Shown here piece by piece: positions 8,552 through 18,104 of a stretch of DNA of 64,000 nucleotides. Both the position numbers and the translations under genes were made by a program. This DNA comes from Ruegeria sp. PrR005 (lineage in GTDB: Bacteria > Pseudomonadota > Alphaproteobacteria > Rhodobacterales > Rhodobacteraceae). Position 1 is the stretch's first letter; every line of letters begins with the position of its first letter. Location: positions 310,001 to 374,000 of the forward strand of contig NZ_JAAGOX010000011.1 in NCBI RefSeq assembly GCF_010500245.1. Direction: 5' to 3'. The notes below the pieces were generated by a model. That model worked only from the letters and a program-made list of their open reading frames with translations, did not search any database and was not told the origin of the DNA.

Positions 8552-9214
8552 ATGAACGGATACGATTTCACCTTTGCCGGGGAACGGCTCACCGCACTTG
8601 GCTCGGGCGCGCTGTGGTGGGGCGCACGGCGGCTCTTGTGTGTCTCAGACCTGCATCTGGGGAAATCCGAGCGCATCGCCCGGCGCGGCGGCACCCCGCT
8701 GCCGCCCTATGAGGTGGCCGACACGCTGGACCGGCTTTCCGCCGATCTGGAGCGGACGAGGCCCAACACGGTCATCTGTCTGGGCGACAGTTTCGACGAT
8801 ACCGAGGCTGCCCACGTGCTGCCGGAACCGGCTCGTCTGAGAATCGCGGCACTCCAGGCCGGGCGGCGCTGGATCTGGATCGAGGGCAACCACGACCCCG
8901 GCCCGGTGACCATGGGCGGCAGCCATCTGGCCGAATTGGCAACCGGACCCCTCCTTTTTCGCCATATCGCCCGGCATGGGGCGCAGGGCGAGATCTCGGG
9001 CCACTACCACCCAAAAGCGGCACTGCGCCTGCGCGGACGTAGCCTGTCGCGTCCGGCGTTTCTGGTCGATACCGCGCGAATCGTGCTGCCCGCCTACGGT
9101 ACCTATACCGGCGGCCTGCGCAGTGATGCACCTGTACTGGCCCAACTGATGCGGCCCGAGGCGCTGGCGATTGTCACCGGCGCCACCCCACATGCCGTGC
9201 CGATGCCACGCTGA
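8552..9214 (+). CDS. pdeM: Ligase-associated DNA damage response endonuclease PdeM
   Basis: Calcineurin-like metallophosphoesterase of 220 residues, usually encoded beside the Lhr-like helicase and thought to process DNA ends. The metal-binding motifs are all visible: SDLHLGK near residue 31, CLGDSFDD near 73, the GNHDPG motif near 110, and a GHYHPK motif near 150. The partner helicase lies immediately upstream on the same strand, which supports this assignment over a general phosphodiesterase. The next gene is convergent, only 8 bp away. Confidence 0.87.
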   Translation: MNGYDFTFAGERLTALGSGALWWGARRLLCVSDLHLGKSERIARRGGTPLPPYEVADTLDRLSADLERTRPNTVICLGDSFDDTEAAHVLPEPARLRIAALQAGRRWIWIEGNHDPGPVTMGGSHLAELATGPLLFRHIARHGAQGEISGHYHPKAALRLRGRSLSRPAFLVDTARIVLPAYGTYTGGLRSDAPVLAQLMRPEALAIVTGATPHAVPMPR

Positions 9215-9222
9215 AGCAAGGA

Positions 9223-9966
9223 TCAGATAATCCCCGCCTCCTCCAGCCCGGGGCGGTATCTGCGGCTGACCGGGATCAAATCGCCATTGATCAGGCGCAG
9301 ATGGATCTTGCCGCCGCTGCGCTCGACACTCTCGATTGACGCCTCCGTCACCCAGTGAGACCGATGGGTACAACGGCCGGTGATCGGTGCCATTTCGTCT
9401 ATGGCATCGCCGAAGCGCGACCGGATCGTGTGAACACCCTGATCGGTCACCACATCAACACTGTGATCGCGGACGGTCAGGCGCAGGATCTGCTCCGAGA
9501 ACCCCTCGGGCAGACGTTTATAGATCCGGGGTTGCGGCAGTTCCGGTTCCGGCTCTGCCGGTCCGGGCAGGCCCCGCCGGAGGATGATCAGGCCAGAGGC
9601 AAAGATGGTACCGTAGCGCGCCATGCTCCACATGTCCGGGGCAGCGTCCGCGGTGGGCATCGCGAGCAGGCGAATCAACACCCACAGCGCAGGCGTGAAC
9701 AGAAGCGTCACCAGGATGACGATCAACAGATCCTTACGCAACAGCGCCGCCCCCGGCACGTGTCTCTCGACCACGGCATGGCTCAGCCGGGCGATACCAC
9801 CCGCGACCCCCAGTACCAGCAACCAGAACAGAAACCGCTGCCCAAAAGACATGCCATGCCCGCCAAACGGATCAGAAATACTGGCCAGAAGGGACAAGAA
9901 CACGAATGCCGGTCCAATCAGACCCCGTTTTTCGGCACTCAGAAATGATCTCAGTGTGGCAATCAT
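9223..9966 (-). CDS. LytTR-domain transcriptional regulator with membrane N-terminus
   Basis: Membrane-anchored DNA-binding protein. The N-terminal half has about four hydrophobic helices (LIGPAFVFLSLLASI, FLFWLLVLGVAGGIARL, LLIVILVTLLFTPALWVLI, and a shorter one), and the C-terminal 100 residues form a LytTR domain (LRLTVRDHSVDVVTDQG, THRSHWV, GKIHLRLINGDLIPVSRRY). No receiver domain or partner kinase is nearby, so it may sense its signal through the membrane part. The ATG at 9966 gives 247 residues; an in-frame GTG at 10029 adds 21. The upstream region to 10171 is AT rich and probably holds its promoter. Target genes unknown. Confidence 0.72.
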   Translation of the reverse strand: MIATLRSFLSAEKRGLIGPAFVFLSLLASISDPFGGHGMSFGQRFLFWLLVLGVAGGIARLSHAVVERHVPGAALLRKDLLIVILVTLLFTPALWVLIRLLAMPTADAAPDMWSMARYGTIFASGLIILRRGLPGPAEPEPELPQPRIYKRLPEGFSEQILRLTVRDHSVDVVTDQGVHTIRSRFGDAIDEMAPITGRCTHRSHWVTEASIESVERSGGKIHLRLINGDLIPVSRRYRPGLEEAGII

Positions 9967-10171
9967 GAATAACTTACGTGAACTAGTCTGACGCGGAATA
10001 CCGTCATACCGCAAATCAATCCCTGCCACAAATAGCGCGACCTCTACAATTGCATAGATTGCAGCTATTTAGCGTCAGGCGACGCAAGAAAGTCACACCC
10101 CTAAGTTGATTGTGTTATTAACTAATTTCAAATGACTGCCGCGCGCTGCGGGCAGGACGACGTCAATTGGC

Positions 10172-10210
10172 ATCAGGGCCGGCGAGGCAACACCGCCTGT
10201 CGGCCCTGAT
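10172..10210 (-). terminator. Hairpin downstream of folD
   Basis: Perfect 10-bp inverted repeat (ATCAGGGCCG and its complement) with a further 4-bp AGGC/GCCT pair inside, starting 16 bp after the folD stop. No clear T-run follows on the minus strand, so this may be a factor-assisted terminator or an RNA 3' end stabiliser. Confidence 0.5.
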
Positions 10211-10225
10211 CTGCGGTTTCACCGC

Positions 10226-11116
10226 TCAGGCGGTCAGGCCATTTGGTTCCGGCAGGTTGTTGGCACGGGTGCATGCAGTCAGGGTATTGGCCAGCAGGCA
10301 GGCGATGGTCATCGGGCCGACCCCGCCGGGAACAGGCGTGATGGCACCCGCAACCTCGGCGCAGCTGTCGTAGTCGACGTCGCCCACCAGTTTGGTCTTG
10401 CCGTCGCGCTCGATCCGGTTGATGCCCACGTCGATCACCGTGGCGCCGGGTTTGATCCAGTCACCGGGCACCATTTCGGGCCGACCCACGGCGGCCACCA
10501 CGATATCGGCGCGACGTACAACCTCCGCCAGGTTCTTGGTGCGCGAATGCGCAATGGTCACGGTGCAGCTGTCGCCCAGCAAGAGCTGTGCCATCGGCTT
10601 GCCCACGATGTTCGAGCGCCCGATCACCACGGCATCCATACCGCTGAGGCTGCCGTGATGGTCGCGCAGCATCATCAGACAGCCGAGCGGCGTGCAGGGC
10701 ACCATGCTCTTTTGTCCGGTTCCCAGAAGTCCCACGTTCGAGATGTGGAACCCATCAACGTCTTTGGCCGGGTCAATGGCGTTGATTACCAGGTCTTCGT
10801 TAAGGTGTTTCGGCAAAGGCAGTTGCACCAGAATGCCGTGAACCTCCGGATCATTGTTCAGGCGGTCGATCAACGCCAGCAGATCCTCTTCCGAGGTCGA
10901 GGCATCGAGCTTGTGCTCGTAAGAGTTCATGCCGACTTCGAGCGTCTGCTTGCCCTTGGAGCGCACATAGACCTGGCTGGCCGGATCCTCTCCCACCAGG
11001 ACGACCGCAAGGCCGGGGGTAATCCCATGCGCCTCTTTCAGCGTGGCGACCTGTTCAGCCACTTGCGCCCGCAGCTTGGCTGCAAAGGCTTTTCCGTCGA
11101 TGACTTGCGCTACCAT
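10226..11116 (-). CDS. folD: Bifunctional methylenetetrahydrofolate dehydrogenase/cyclohydrolase FolD
   Basis: Cytosolic enzyme interconverting 5,10-methylene-, methenyl- and 10-formyl-tetrahydrofolate with NADP. The 296-residue protein shows the family signatures: the catalytic Lys region [14 protein letters not shown] (YxxxK, near residue 52), the motif [20 protein letters not shown], the Rossmann segment [18 protein letters not shown], and the C-terminal [16 protein letters not shown] strong ribosome site (AAGGAGAGG) precedes the ATG. It sits downstream of a chorismate mutase and fhs on the same strand; with fhs it links C1-folate oxidation to formate, relevant for methyl groups from DMSP in this group of bacteria. 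Confidence 0.97.
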   Translation of the reverse strand: MVAQVIDGKAFAAKLRAQVAEQVATLKEAHGITPGLAVVLVGEDPASQVYVRSKGKQTLEVGMNSYEHKLDASTSEEDLLALIDRLNNDPEVHGILVQLPLPKHLNEDLVINAIDPAKDVDGFHISNVGLLGTGQKSMVPCTPLGCLMMLRDHHGSLSGMDAVVIGRSNIVGKPMAQLLLGDSCTVTIAHSRTKNLAEVVRRADIVVAAVGRPEMVPGDWIKPGATVIDVGINRIERDGKTKLVGDVDYDSCAEVAGAITPVPGGVGPMTIACLLANTLTACTRANNLPEPNGLTA

Positions 11117-11159
11117 GCTTGTCCCTCTCCTTAATCACGAACCAGGGCCGAGCCAGCCC

Positions 11160-11465
11160 TTATGCAGCCCCAAGCACGCGTTCTTCGCGGGCGATGGACC
11201 AATCGATCAAAATGCGCCACAGCTGTTCGGCCAGATCCGGATCCAGCCCCTGGAACAGCGCTTCGTTGCGCACGTTCAGCACCACCGCTTCGACCCGGTC
11301 CGGGATACGAGCCGGAAGGCCCTCTGCCGGCTTCAGTTCCGCGGCGCGGTCGATATAGGTCGCGCGCCGCGCCAGCATCTCGACCAATTGGCGGTCGAAC
11401 CTGTCGATCTCTGTTCTGAGGTCCCGCATCGAATGACATTGTTCCGGCGGTGTCAGAGGTGGCAT
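11160..11465 (-). CDS. Chorismate mutase, AroQ/PchB type
   Basis: Small all-helical chorismate mutase of 101 residues. It shows the AroQ pattern: an N-terminal Arg helix (RDLRTEIDRFDRQLVEMLARR), the second Arg/Lys set (RATYIDRAAELK) and a C-terminal helix (LAEQLWRILIDWSIAREE). The arrangement resembles PchB, which acts as isochorismate pyruvate-lyase and weak mutase, more than the pheA-type domains. At the place where PchB has a Gln in the last helix this protein appears to have Glu (eye alignment only). The ATG at 11465 follows a good AGGAG. It lies between fhs and folD, an unexpected place, and is probably cotranscribed with both. Confidence 0.75.
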   Translation of the reverse strand: MPPLTPPEQCHSMRDLRTEIDRFDRQLVEMLARRATYIDRAAELKPAEGLPARIPDRVEAVVLNVRNEALFQGLDPDLAEQLWRILIDWSIAREERVLGAA

Positions 11466-11521
11466 CAGAATCTCCTGTGGCCCGGGGTGATCCCGGGCCA
11501 CGAGTTGACGTATTTAACGGC

Positions 11522-13198
11522 TTAGAACAAGCCCTCGATCTGCCCTGCGTCATTCAGACGGATGGTTTCGGCGGCAGGCTTCCGGGGCAGACCCGGCATG
11601 GTCATGATCTCGCCGCAGACCACCACGATAAATCCGGCACCGGCGCTCAGCCGAACCTCGCGCACCGGAACCGAGTGGCCAGTGGGGGCACCACGGCGGT
11701 TCGGATCGGTGGTGAAGCTGTACTGGGTCTTGGCCATGCAGACCGGCAGGTTGCCGTATCCGGCCTCTTCCCATTCCTTCAACTGACCGCGGATCTTCGA
11801 GTCCGCCAGAACTTCGTCGGCACGATAGATGCGCTTGGCGATGGTTTCGATCTTTTCGAACAGGGGCATTTCGTCGGGATAGATCGGCGCGAAATGCGCA
11901 ACACCCGAATCCGCCAGCGCCACGACCTTGCGCGCCAGGTCCTCGGACCCTTCCGAGCCCAGTTCCCAATGCCGCGACAACACTGCCTCGACGCCATGCG
12001 CGGTGCAGTAATCCTTGACCGCCTGGATTTCAGCCTCGGTGTCGGTGACAAAATGGTTGATCGCCACGACCACCGGCACGCCAAAGGACTTCACGTTCTC
12101 GATGTGACGGCCCAGGTTGGCACAGCCCTTCTTGACCGCTTCGGTGTTCTCGGCGCCCAGATCGGCTTTGGCGACGCCGCCGTTCATCTTCATCGCGCGC
12201 ACGGTGGCGACGATCACCACGGCCGACGGGGCGATGCCCGCCTTGCGGCACTTGATGTTCATGAACTTCTCGGCACCCAGGTCAGCGCCAAAGCCTGCTT
12301 CGGTGACCACATAATCGGCAACCTTGAGCGCGGTCTTGGTGGCGATGACCGAGTTGCAGCCATGCGCGATATTGGCAAACGGGCCACCATGCACAAAGGC
12401 CGGGTTGTTCTCCAGCGTCTGCACCAGGTTCGGCTGCATCGCGTCTTTCAAGAGAACGGTCATCGCGCCTTCGGCCTTGATGTCGCGGCAATAGACCGGG
12501 GTCTTGTCGCGGCGATAGGCGACGATGATGTCGCCCAGGCGCTTTTCAAGGTCTTTCAGGTCATTTGCCAAACACAGGATCGCCATCACCTCAGAGGCAA
12601 CGGTTATGTCGAACCCAGCTTCGCGCGGGAAGCCGTTCGACACGCCACCCAGCGAGCATGTGATCTGGCGCAGCGCACGGTCGTTCATGTCGACGACACG
12701 ACGCCAGGCCACACGGCGGGTGTCGATATCCTGCTCGTTGCCCCAATAGATGTGGTTGTCGATCATCGCCGACAGCAGCGAATGGGCGCTGGTGATCGCG
12801 TGGAAATCGCCGGTGAAGTGCAGGTTCATCTCTTCCATCGGAACGATCTGCGCATAACCGCCACCGGCGGCCCCGCCCTTCATGCCGAAGTTCGGCCCGA
12901 GAGAGGCTTCGCGAATACAGATCATCGCCTTTTTCCCGATACGGTTCAGGCCATCGCCCAGACCCACGGTGGTGGTGGTCTTGCCCTCGCCTGCCGGGGT
13001 CGGGTTGATCGCGGTCACCAGGATCAATTTACCGTTGGGGCGGTCCTGCACCGAGTTGATGAAGTTCTGGCTGACCTTCGCCTTGTCATGGCCATAGGGC
13101 AGCAGATCGTCGCTGGCGATGCCCAGCTTTGCACCGATCTCCAGGATCGGTTTCTTGTTTGCCTCGCGGGCGATTTCGATGTCGGATTTATAGGCCAT
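11522..13198 (-). CDS. fhs: Formate-tetrahydrofolate ligase
   Basis: Cytosolic ATP-dependent ligase making 10-formyl-tetrahydrofolate from formate, or running in reverse. The 558-residue length is typical. Visible motifs include the P-loop region [19 protein letters not shown] (near residue 60), the [15 protein letters not shown] segment, and [14 protein letters not shown]. The ATG at 13198 gives the normal N-terminus ([13 protein letters not shown]); an upstream in-frame start would add 29 atypical residues. Chorismate mutase and folD follow on the same strand. In roseobacters Fhs is used in C1 oxidation; that role is from family knowledge. Confidence 0.97.
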   Translation of the reverse strand: MAYKSDIEIAREANKKPILEIGAKLGIASDDLLPYGHDKAKVSQNFINSVQDRPNGKLILVTAINPTPAGEGKTTTTVGLGDGLNRIGKKAMICIREASLGPNFGMKGGAAGGGYAQIVPMEEMNLHFTGDFHAITSAHSLLSAMIDNHIYWGNEQDIDTRRVAWRRVVDMNDRALRQITCSLGGVSNGFPREAGFDITVASEVMAILCLANDLKDLEKRLGDIIVAYRRDKTPVYCRDIKAEGAMTVLLKDAMQPNLVQTLENNPAFVHGGPFANIAHGCNSVIATKTALKVADYVVTEAGFGADLGAEKFMNIKCRKAGIAPSAVVIVATVRAMKMNGGVAKADLGAENTEAVKKGCANLGRHIENVKSFGVPVVVAINHFVTDTEAEIQAVKDYCTAHGVEAVLSRHWELGSEGSEDLARKVVALADSGVAHFAPIYPDEMPLFEKIETIAKRIYRADEVLADSKIRGQLKEWEEAGYGNLPVCMAKTQYSFTTDPNRRGAPTGHSVPVREVRLSAGAGFIVVVCGEIMTMPGLPRKPAAETIRLNDAGQIEGLF

Positions 13199-13363
13199 GG
13201 GTGCAATCCCTGCTTGGTGTTCCGGTATACCGACGCGCACGCGCCGGTCTTGGGCACAGAAGTAACGTCGCAAATCGCTCGGCATGATGTGGATTCCGAC
13301 ATTTTCGCGACGTGAAACGTCGCGACCCGATTTCGCCGGGCGCAGATCGGAAACTCGGGGCCG

Positions 13364-13939
13364 TCAGGGGCGCCAAGCGCGCTGATCGGGGACGAACAGG
13401 GTCAGTTGATCCCCAATGGCCAGTTTACCTGGCCTTTCGACCCAAGCCGTGATCCCTCGCCGCCCCTCTGCGGCCGGTTTGAAGGCGGCGCCATGCCCAG
13501 GGTCTTCGACCTCGATCTCGCGTCCGGGTAGAACACAGGGCCGGTTTTCCATGTCGATGGTCAGGGTGGTACCGGTCGCGGACTGAAGCCTCGACGACGG
13601 TGGCACATGGGTAAAATCAGGTATGCCGTGCAGAACCACATTGGCGCCCAGCAGCGCGGGATCAAGTAGAGGCAACCCCATCCCGGCCGCGATCACCTCC
13701 AGCTCTTCTGCGGCCAGCACAGTGAGTTGCCTGACGTTCCGTATCTCGGTGCCTCGTGGGTAGAGGTTTCGTACCCGGGTGCAGGACCCGCGATTGGTTC
13801 CCGCATGACGACCTCCGTCGATGCCATCAAAACCGAGAGCAAGCTCCTCGACTGCCATTGCCCGGAGGCTTTCACCCGCCGGGACATGGCCCAGCCATTC
13901 GATCCGCCCCAAAAACCCACTGTCTTTCAATACCGGCAT
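13364..13939 (-). CDS. MOSC domain protein
   Basis: 191-residue cytosolic protein with a MOSC (molybdenum cofactor sulfurase C-terminal) fold. Signs are the segment NVRQLTVLAAEELEVIAAGMG, LLGANVVLHGIPDFTHVPPSS and the conserved Cys in MENRPCVLPG, the expected sulfur/cofactor ligand. A role in handling molybdenum cofactor or sulfur is likely by family, but the substrate is unknown. A potential AGGGAGA ribosome site precedes the ATG. It lies upstream of fhs with a 165-bp gap, and the ftsH terminator is between it and ftsH. Confidence 0.75.
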   Translation of the reverse strand: MPVLKDSGFLGRIEWLGHVPAGESLRAMAVEELALGFDGIDGGRHAGTNRGSCTRVRNLYPRGTEIRNVRQLTVLAAEELEVIAAGMGLPLLDPALLGANVVLHGIPDFTHVPPSSRLQSATGTTLTIDMENRPCVLPGREIEVEDPGHGAAFKPAAEGRRGITAWVERPGKLAIGDQLTLFVPDQRAWRP

Positions 13940-14001
13940 CCGGCCCTGTCTCCCTGCGCGCTTGTCCGCCGGTTCTGACGGAAGTTGCCCCCGTTCGCAA
14001 A

Positions 14002-14029
14002 GAAAAGCCCGGCATGTGCCGGGCTTTTC
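14002..14029 (-). terminator. Intrinsic terminator downstream of ftsH
   Basis: Perfect hairpin with 13-bp arms (GAAAAGCCCGGCA and its complement) around a 2-base centre. On the minus strand it ends in a run of T, 13 bp after the ftsH stop. Confidence 0.85.
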
Positions 14030-14042
14030 CTGTCGCCTGATA

Positions 14043-15962
14043 TCAGGCCGTTGGTTCGGGTTCCATCCCCCCGCGCGGCGCGGGTTTCGGCTTGGTCTTG
14101 GGGATCGCAGTCACGCTGGCGGCGTTGCCCTTGTCCGTATTGCCGTCATCGTCGTCCCCGGCAGTGGGCGGCTCGCCCCGCATGACGCGTTTGATTTCGT
14201 CCCCGGTCAGGGTTTCGTATTCCAGAAGACCCTGGGCCAGGCGTTCCCATTCATCATGACGCTCGGTCAGGATCGCGTGCGCCTGGTCATAGCCCTGCTG
14301 GATGAAGCGCTTGACCTCTTCCTCGATCAGTTCCTTGGTATGGGCCGAGACCGAGAAGCCAGCGGTATTGCCCGAATAGCCCTCGTGCGCTTCGGCATAG
14401 TCGATATTGCCGACCTTGTCGGACATGCCCCAGCGCATCACCATGGCGCGCGCCAGTTGGCTGGCCTGCTGGATATCGCCCGCCGGGCCGTTCGACACGT
14501 GATCCTCGCCGTATTTGAGGATCTCTGCGGCCTTGCCCGCCATAGTCATCGCCAGTTTCTGTTCGCATTCGTCACGGTGCCAGTTCAGCCGGTCCATCTC
14601 GGGCAAGCTGACCACCATGCCCAGTGCGCCGCCGCGCGGGATGATCGTGGCCTTGTAGACCGGGTCGCACATCGGCAGGGCCAGGCCCACCACGGCGTGA
14701 CCGGCCTCGTGATAGGCGGTCTTTTCCTTCTGGTCCTGGGTCAGCACCATCGAGCGTCGCTCGGCCCCCATCATGACCTTGTCCTTGGCGTTCTCGAAAT
14801 CTTCCATGGTCACGAAACGCCGGCCCACGCGGGCGGCCATCAGCGCCGCTTCGTTCACGAGGTTGGCCAGATCGGCGCCCGAGAAGCCGGGCGTGCCGCG
14901 CGCGATGATGCGCAGATCGACATCGGGGCCCAGCGGGGTCTTGCGCGCGTGTACGCCCAGGATCTTCTCACGCCCTTTGATATCGGGGTTGCCGACGGTG
15001 ACCTGACGGTCAAACCGGCCAGGACGCAGCAGCGCGGGGTCCAGCACGTCCTTGCGGTTGGTAGCGGCCAGGATGATGACGCCCTCATTGGCCTCGAACC
15101 CATCCATTTCCACCAGCAGCTGGTTCAACGTCTGTTCGCGTTCGTCATTGCCACCGCCGTAACCGGCGCCCCGATGGCGGCCGACGGCATCGATTTCGTC
15201 GATAAACACGATACAGGGGGCGTTCTTTTTCGCCTGTTCGAACATGTCGCGCACACGGGAGGCCCCGACACCCACGAACATTTCCACGAAGTCCGAGCCA
15301 GAGATGGTGAAGAAAGGCACGCCTGCCTCGCCCGCGATCGCGCGCGCCAGCAGCGTCTTACCGGTGCCCGGAGGCCCAACCAGCAGCGCGCCCTTGGGGA
15401 TCTTGCCGCCCAGACGGCTGAATTTCTGCGGATTGCGCAGGAATTCGACGATCTCTTCCAACTCTTCCTTGGCCTCGTCGATACCGGCAACGTCGTCAAA
15501 GGTCACCCGGCCGTGTTTTTCGGTCAGCAGCTTGGCCCGTGATTTGCCAAAACCCATGGCGCCGCCACGCCCGCCGCCCTGCATCCGGTTCATGAAGTAG
15601 ACCCAGACACCGATCAGCAGCAGGAAAGGCAACAATGTGATGAGGAAGGACTGGAACCCCGACTGTTGCTGTTTCTCGGCGCGGACCGGAATGTCCTTGT
15701 TGATCAGCAGGGTCGTTACTTCGGCATCGCCCGGTTTGATGGTGACATAGTCGCGACCGTCGGCGGTACGGTACCTGATCTGCTCGCCATCCAGCGTCAC
15801 CTTGGTCACATTGCCCGCATCCACGGCACTGACGAATTCGGAATAGGTCTTCTCCTGACTCTGAAGTGTTCCGCCCGACCCGCTGAACAGGTTGAACAAG
15901 GCGAGGATCAACAGAAACAGGACGACCCAGAAGGCGATGTTGCGTGCGTTGCCCAAGGACAT
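14043..15962 (-). CDS. ftsH: ATP-dependent zinc metalloprotease FtsH
   Basis: Inner-membrane AAA protease that degrades misfolded and short-lived membrane and cytosolic proteins. The 639-residue form has a first membrane helix (about residues 8-25), a periplasmic domain, a second helix (about 103-123), an AAA module with Walker A GPPGTGKT (196-203), Walker B IVFIDEID and an SRH segment (RPGRFDRQV), and the zinc site HEAGH near residue 420. The C-terminus is Asp/Gly/Pro rich. The ATG at 15962 follows GGGAGA; an upstream in-frame ATG adds 8 residues. A promoter-like pair lies at 16011-16038 and a terminator follows the gene, so it is probably its own transcript. Confidence 0.97.
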   Translation of the reverse strand: MSLGNARNIAFWVVLFLLILALFNLFSGSGGTLQSQEKTYSEFVSAVDAGNVTKVTLDGEQIRYRTADGRDYVTIKPGDAEVTTLLINKDIPVRAEKQQQSGFQSFLITLLPFLLLIGVWVYFMNRMQGGGRGGAMGFGKSRAKLLTEKHGRVTFDDVAGIDEAKEELEEIVEFLRNPQKFSRLGGKIPKGALLVGPPGTGKTLLARAIAGEAGVPFFTISGSDFVEMFVGVGASRVRDMFEQAKKNAPCIVFIDEIDAVGRHRGAGYGGGNDEREQTLNQLLVEMDGFEANEGVIILAATNRKDVLDPALLRPGRFDRQVTVGNPDIKGREKILGVHARKTPLGPDVDLRIIARGTPGFSGADLANLVNEAALMAARVGRRFVTMEDFENAKDKVMMGAERRSMVLTQDQKEKTAYHEAGHAVVGLALPMCDPVYKATIIPRGGALGMVVSLPEMDRLNWHRDECEQKLAMTMAGKAAEILKYGEDHVSNGPAGDIQQASQLARAMVMRWGMSDKVGNIDYAEAHEGYSGNTAGFSVSAHTKELIEEEVKRFIQQGYDQAHAILTERHDEWERLAQGLLEYETLTGDEIKRVMRGEPPTAGDDDDGNTDKGNAASVTAIPKTKPKPAPRGGMEPEPTA

Positions 15963-16010
15963 TCTCCCAATACTTTCCAGCCGCACGGAGGTACGGCCAG
16001 CTTGACCCTT

Positions 16011-16038
16011 AAAATAGAGATGATCGGGCGAGGTTCAA
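16011..16038 (-). promoter_or_regulatory. Probable ftsH promoter
   Basis: On the minus strand, TTGAAC (16038-16033) and TATTTT (16016-16011) are separated by 16 bases, about 50 bp before the ftsH start. The -35 box overlaps the tilS stop region. It fits a sigma70-like promoter; a heat-shock sigma site cannot be excluded. Confidence 0.45.
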
Positions 16039-17294
16039 TGCGATAAAAGGGAAGCATAGAAGTCTTCTTCCCCACTCTCCAACCGAGCCGCCCATCCCCT
16101 TGGTTCTCCGGCCAATGGTGCGGCGACCAGGCTTTCACCCTGCCAGATGGCGGGTGTCGCTTGCAATGCCGCGTGCGGACGACCGGTTTCGCGCCAGTTC
16201 GGACAGTGCGACAATCCTTGTGGTCCCAGTGGCCTGATCTCGGCCTCCGGCAGTACTGCCCCGGACAATACCCAACGGCCATCCCAAAGCTCGCCTATTT
16301 GAACACGCGAGGTCTCAACCGCCTTGTACTCCCGGCAAATTCGCGCTCGTCTGCCCTGATTCAGGATCAGGCAACCGCCCAATTGAGCAGAGCGTTCGTG
16401 ACGGATCGCGGCCATGGCCTCGGCCACCGCCGCCCGTCGGGGCGGGTACCGATCGCCGCTGATCCAGCCGACCACGTGCAGCAGCAACCGGCGGGCAATT
16501 TCTTCCGGCAGGGTGCGGAACCCGCGCAAATCCAGCAGCACATCGCCTGCATCGATCAGGGCCAGATCTTTCGCGGCAAGGAAAGTGTACCAATCCAGCG
16601 CCTCGCGCGCGCGCGCCATGTTTCCGGCGACTTCGGTCAGAACACGGGCATCCAGACCCAGCGGGCGCAGCGAATCGAGGACCTTGCGAACCCGGATACG
16701 CTCGTACCGGGCATCCATGTTCGAAGGGTCTTCGCACCACCCCAGATTCTCTGCGGTCAAAAAACTCCTAAGCGCCTCGCGGGTCACAGTTAGCAGCGGC
16801 CGGACCAGCACCACACCATCCTGCATCCGCCGGCTCGGCATGGCCGAAAGCCCGGAAACACCCGCTGCGCGACCAAGCCGCATCAACAGGGTTTCGGCCT
16901 GGTCATCCGCCGTATGGGCCAATGCAATGGTCACGATCTGGTTGCGTTGCGCCCATTGCGTCAGCAAATCATACCGCGCCCGTCGCGCGTGATCTTGCAG
17001 GTTGCCGTTTCCGTCCCACCCTCGCCAGTTCAGCGTTTCATGGGTGATTCCCAGATCTGTCGCCAGCCGCGCCACCCATCGCGCCTCGTCGGCGGCCTCG
17101 GGGCGCAGGCCATGGTCAACTGTCGCGGCAAACAGCTCTACGTCTTCGTTTGCAAAGCATCGGCTGGCCAGATGCAGCAAGGCCACCGAATCCCCTCCGC
17201 CGGATACGGCAATGCCCAGCCGTTTTGGCGGCTGGGCAGGAAACTGTGCCCTGAGGACCGAAAGAAGCTCTGCTGCGGTATTCGTCAAGAGCAC
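16035..17294 (-). CDS. tilS: tRNA(Ile)-lysidine synthetase TilS
   Basis: Modifies the wobble C of the AUA-reading tRNA(Ile) with lysine, using ATP. The N-terminal PP-loop is clear (AVSGGGDSVALLHL, near residue 30), followed by TVDHGLRPEAADEA, ALAHTADDQAETLLMRLGRAAG and the RPLL motif typical of TilS. The 419-residue length fits enzymes with a degenerate C-terminal domain. The start is a GTG overlapping the cpoB stop by 10 bp. The order cpoB-tilS-ftsH is conserved in alphaproteobacteria. Confidence 0.93.
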   Translation of the reverse strand: MLLTNTAAELLSVLRAQFPAQPPKRLGIAVSGGGDSVALLHLASRCFANEDVELFAATVDHGLRPEAADEARWVARLATDLGITHETLNWRGWDGNGNLQDHARRARYDLLTQWAQRNQIVTIALAHTADDQAETLLMRLGRAAGVSGLSAMPSRRMQDGVVLVRPLLTVTREALRSFLTAENLGWCEDPSNMDARYERIRVRKVLDSLRPLGLDARVLTEVAGNMARAREALDWYTFLAAKDLALIDAGDVLLDLRGFRTLPEEIARRLLLHVVGWISGDRYPPRRAAVAEAMAAIRHERSAQLGGCLILNQGRRARICREYKAVETSRVQIGELWDGRWVLSGAVLPEAEIRPLGPQGLSHCPNWRETGRPHAALQATPAIWQGESLVAAPLAGEPRGWAARLESGEEDFYASLLSH

Positions 17295-18100
17295 CCCAGA
17301 GAAGACATTTCGCGCCCCGCGTCCGCGACCGCAGCCGCGTTCGGGAACCGTACGGACACCTCCCCGAGCGTCACGCAGGCCTGGCTGGTCTGGCCAAGCT
17401 TGCCCAGAGAGGAACCTAGCTTGAAAAGCGCCTCGGCGGCAACTGGACCCGTGCTGTCACCGGTGAAACTGGCGAGGTATGCCCGCGCTGCCTCTCGGGT
17501 ATCGCCCTGGGCTTCAAGCGCCTTGCCGCGCATCAAACTCGCCTCTGCCGCCAGCGGGCTGCCGGGATAGGATTGGTCGAACTTGGAAAGAAGATCAGAC
17601 GCCGTGCGATAATCTCCCGCCTCGAAAGCCTGTCTCGCCGCCTCGAACTCGGCTTGTTCGCCCACGGCAAGCTCGGTCTGAGGTTGCGGTGTGGCCGGCG
17701 CCGGGGCCGCCACCGAGGGCGCAGTCCCACCCAAAGTCGATGTTTCGGACAGTTTCCCGATATCGCAATTGGGTTCGAGTTCACACAACCGGAACTCTAG
17801 ATCACCCACCCTGTTGGTGCCATCGGATACGATACGGTCGATTCGTGCATTGAGTTGCTCGGTCAGGCCGGTCAGGCGCTGCAATTCAGTCTCGATCGCA
17901 TCAACGCGTTCCAGGACAGTGTTGCCAGACAGGTTGGGCGTTGGCGCCCCGGTCGTCGAGAATTCACGTTTCAGCCGCTGAATTTCGACATGCAGAACCG
18001 TCAGCTCCTGGCGGATATCCGCCAGTGTCTGCTGTTCCTGTGCCGGTGCCTGTCCCGTCAGAACAAGCGAGAGCCCGAATGCCAACGCCGCCAGTCTCAT
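17285..18100 (-). CDS. cpoB: Tol-Pal system protein CpoB (YbgF)
   Basis: Periplasmic protein that coordinates peptidoglycan synthesis with outer-membrane constriction together with the Tol complex. It has a signal peptide (LAALAFGLSLVLTGQAPA), an N-terminal coiled coil (QTLADIRQELTVLHVEIQRL through LTGLTEQLNARIDRIV, about residues 25-95), a Pro/Ala linker, and a C-terminal TPR domain (AEFEAARQAFEAGDYRTA, LMRGKALEAQGDTREAAR). The ATG is 4 bases after the pal stop, so it belongs to the Tol-Pal transcript. Confidence 0.93.
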   Translation of the reverse strand: MRLAALAFGLSLVLTGQAPAQEQQTLADIRQELTVLHVEIQRLKREFSTTGAPTPNLSGNTVLERVDAIETELQRLTGLTEQLNARIDRIVSDGTNRVGDLEFRLCELEPNCDIGKLSETSTLGGTAPSVAAPAPATPQPQTELAVGEQAEFEAARQAFEAGDYRTASDLLSKFDQSYPGSPLAAEASLMRGKALEAQGDTREAARAYLASFTGDSTGPVAAEALFKLGSSLGKLGQTSQACVTLGEVSVRFPNAAAVADAGREMSSLGCS

Positions 18101-18104
18101 TGGG

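Noticed and set aside
11450-13315. Long open frame on the plus strand opposite fhs
   Set aside because: It has a His/Arg-rich composition typical of antisense frames in GC-rich genes, and fhs on the minus strand is beyond doubt.
13821-15542. Long plus-strand frame opposite ftsH
   Set aside because: Shadow frame; ftsH motifs are complete on the minus strand.
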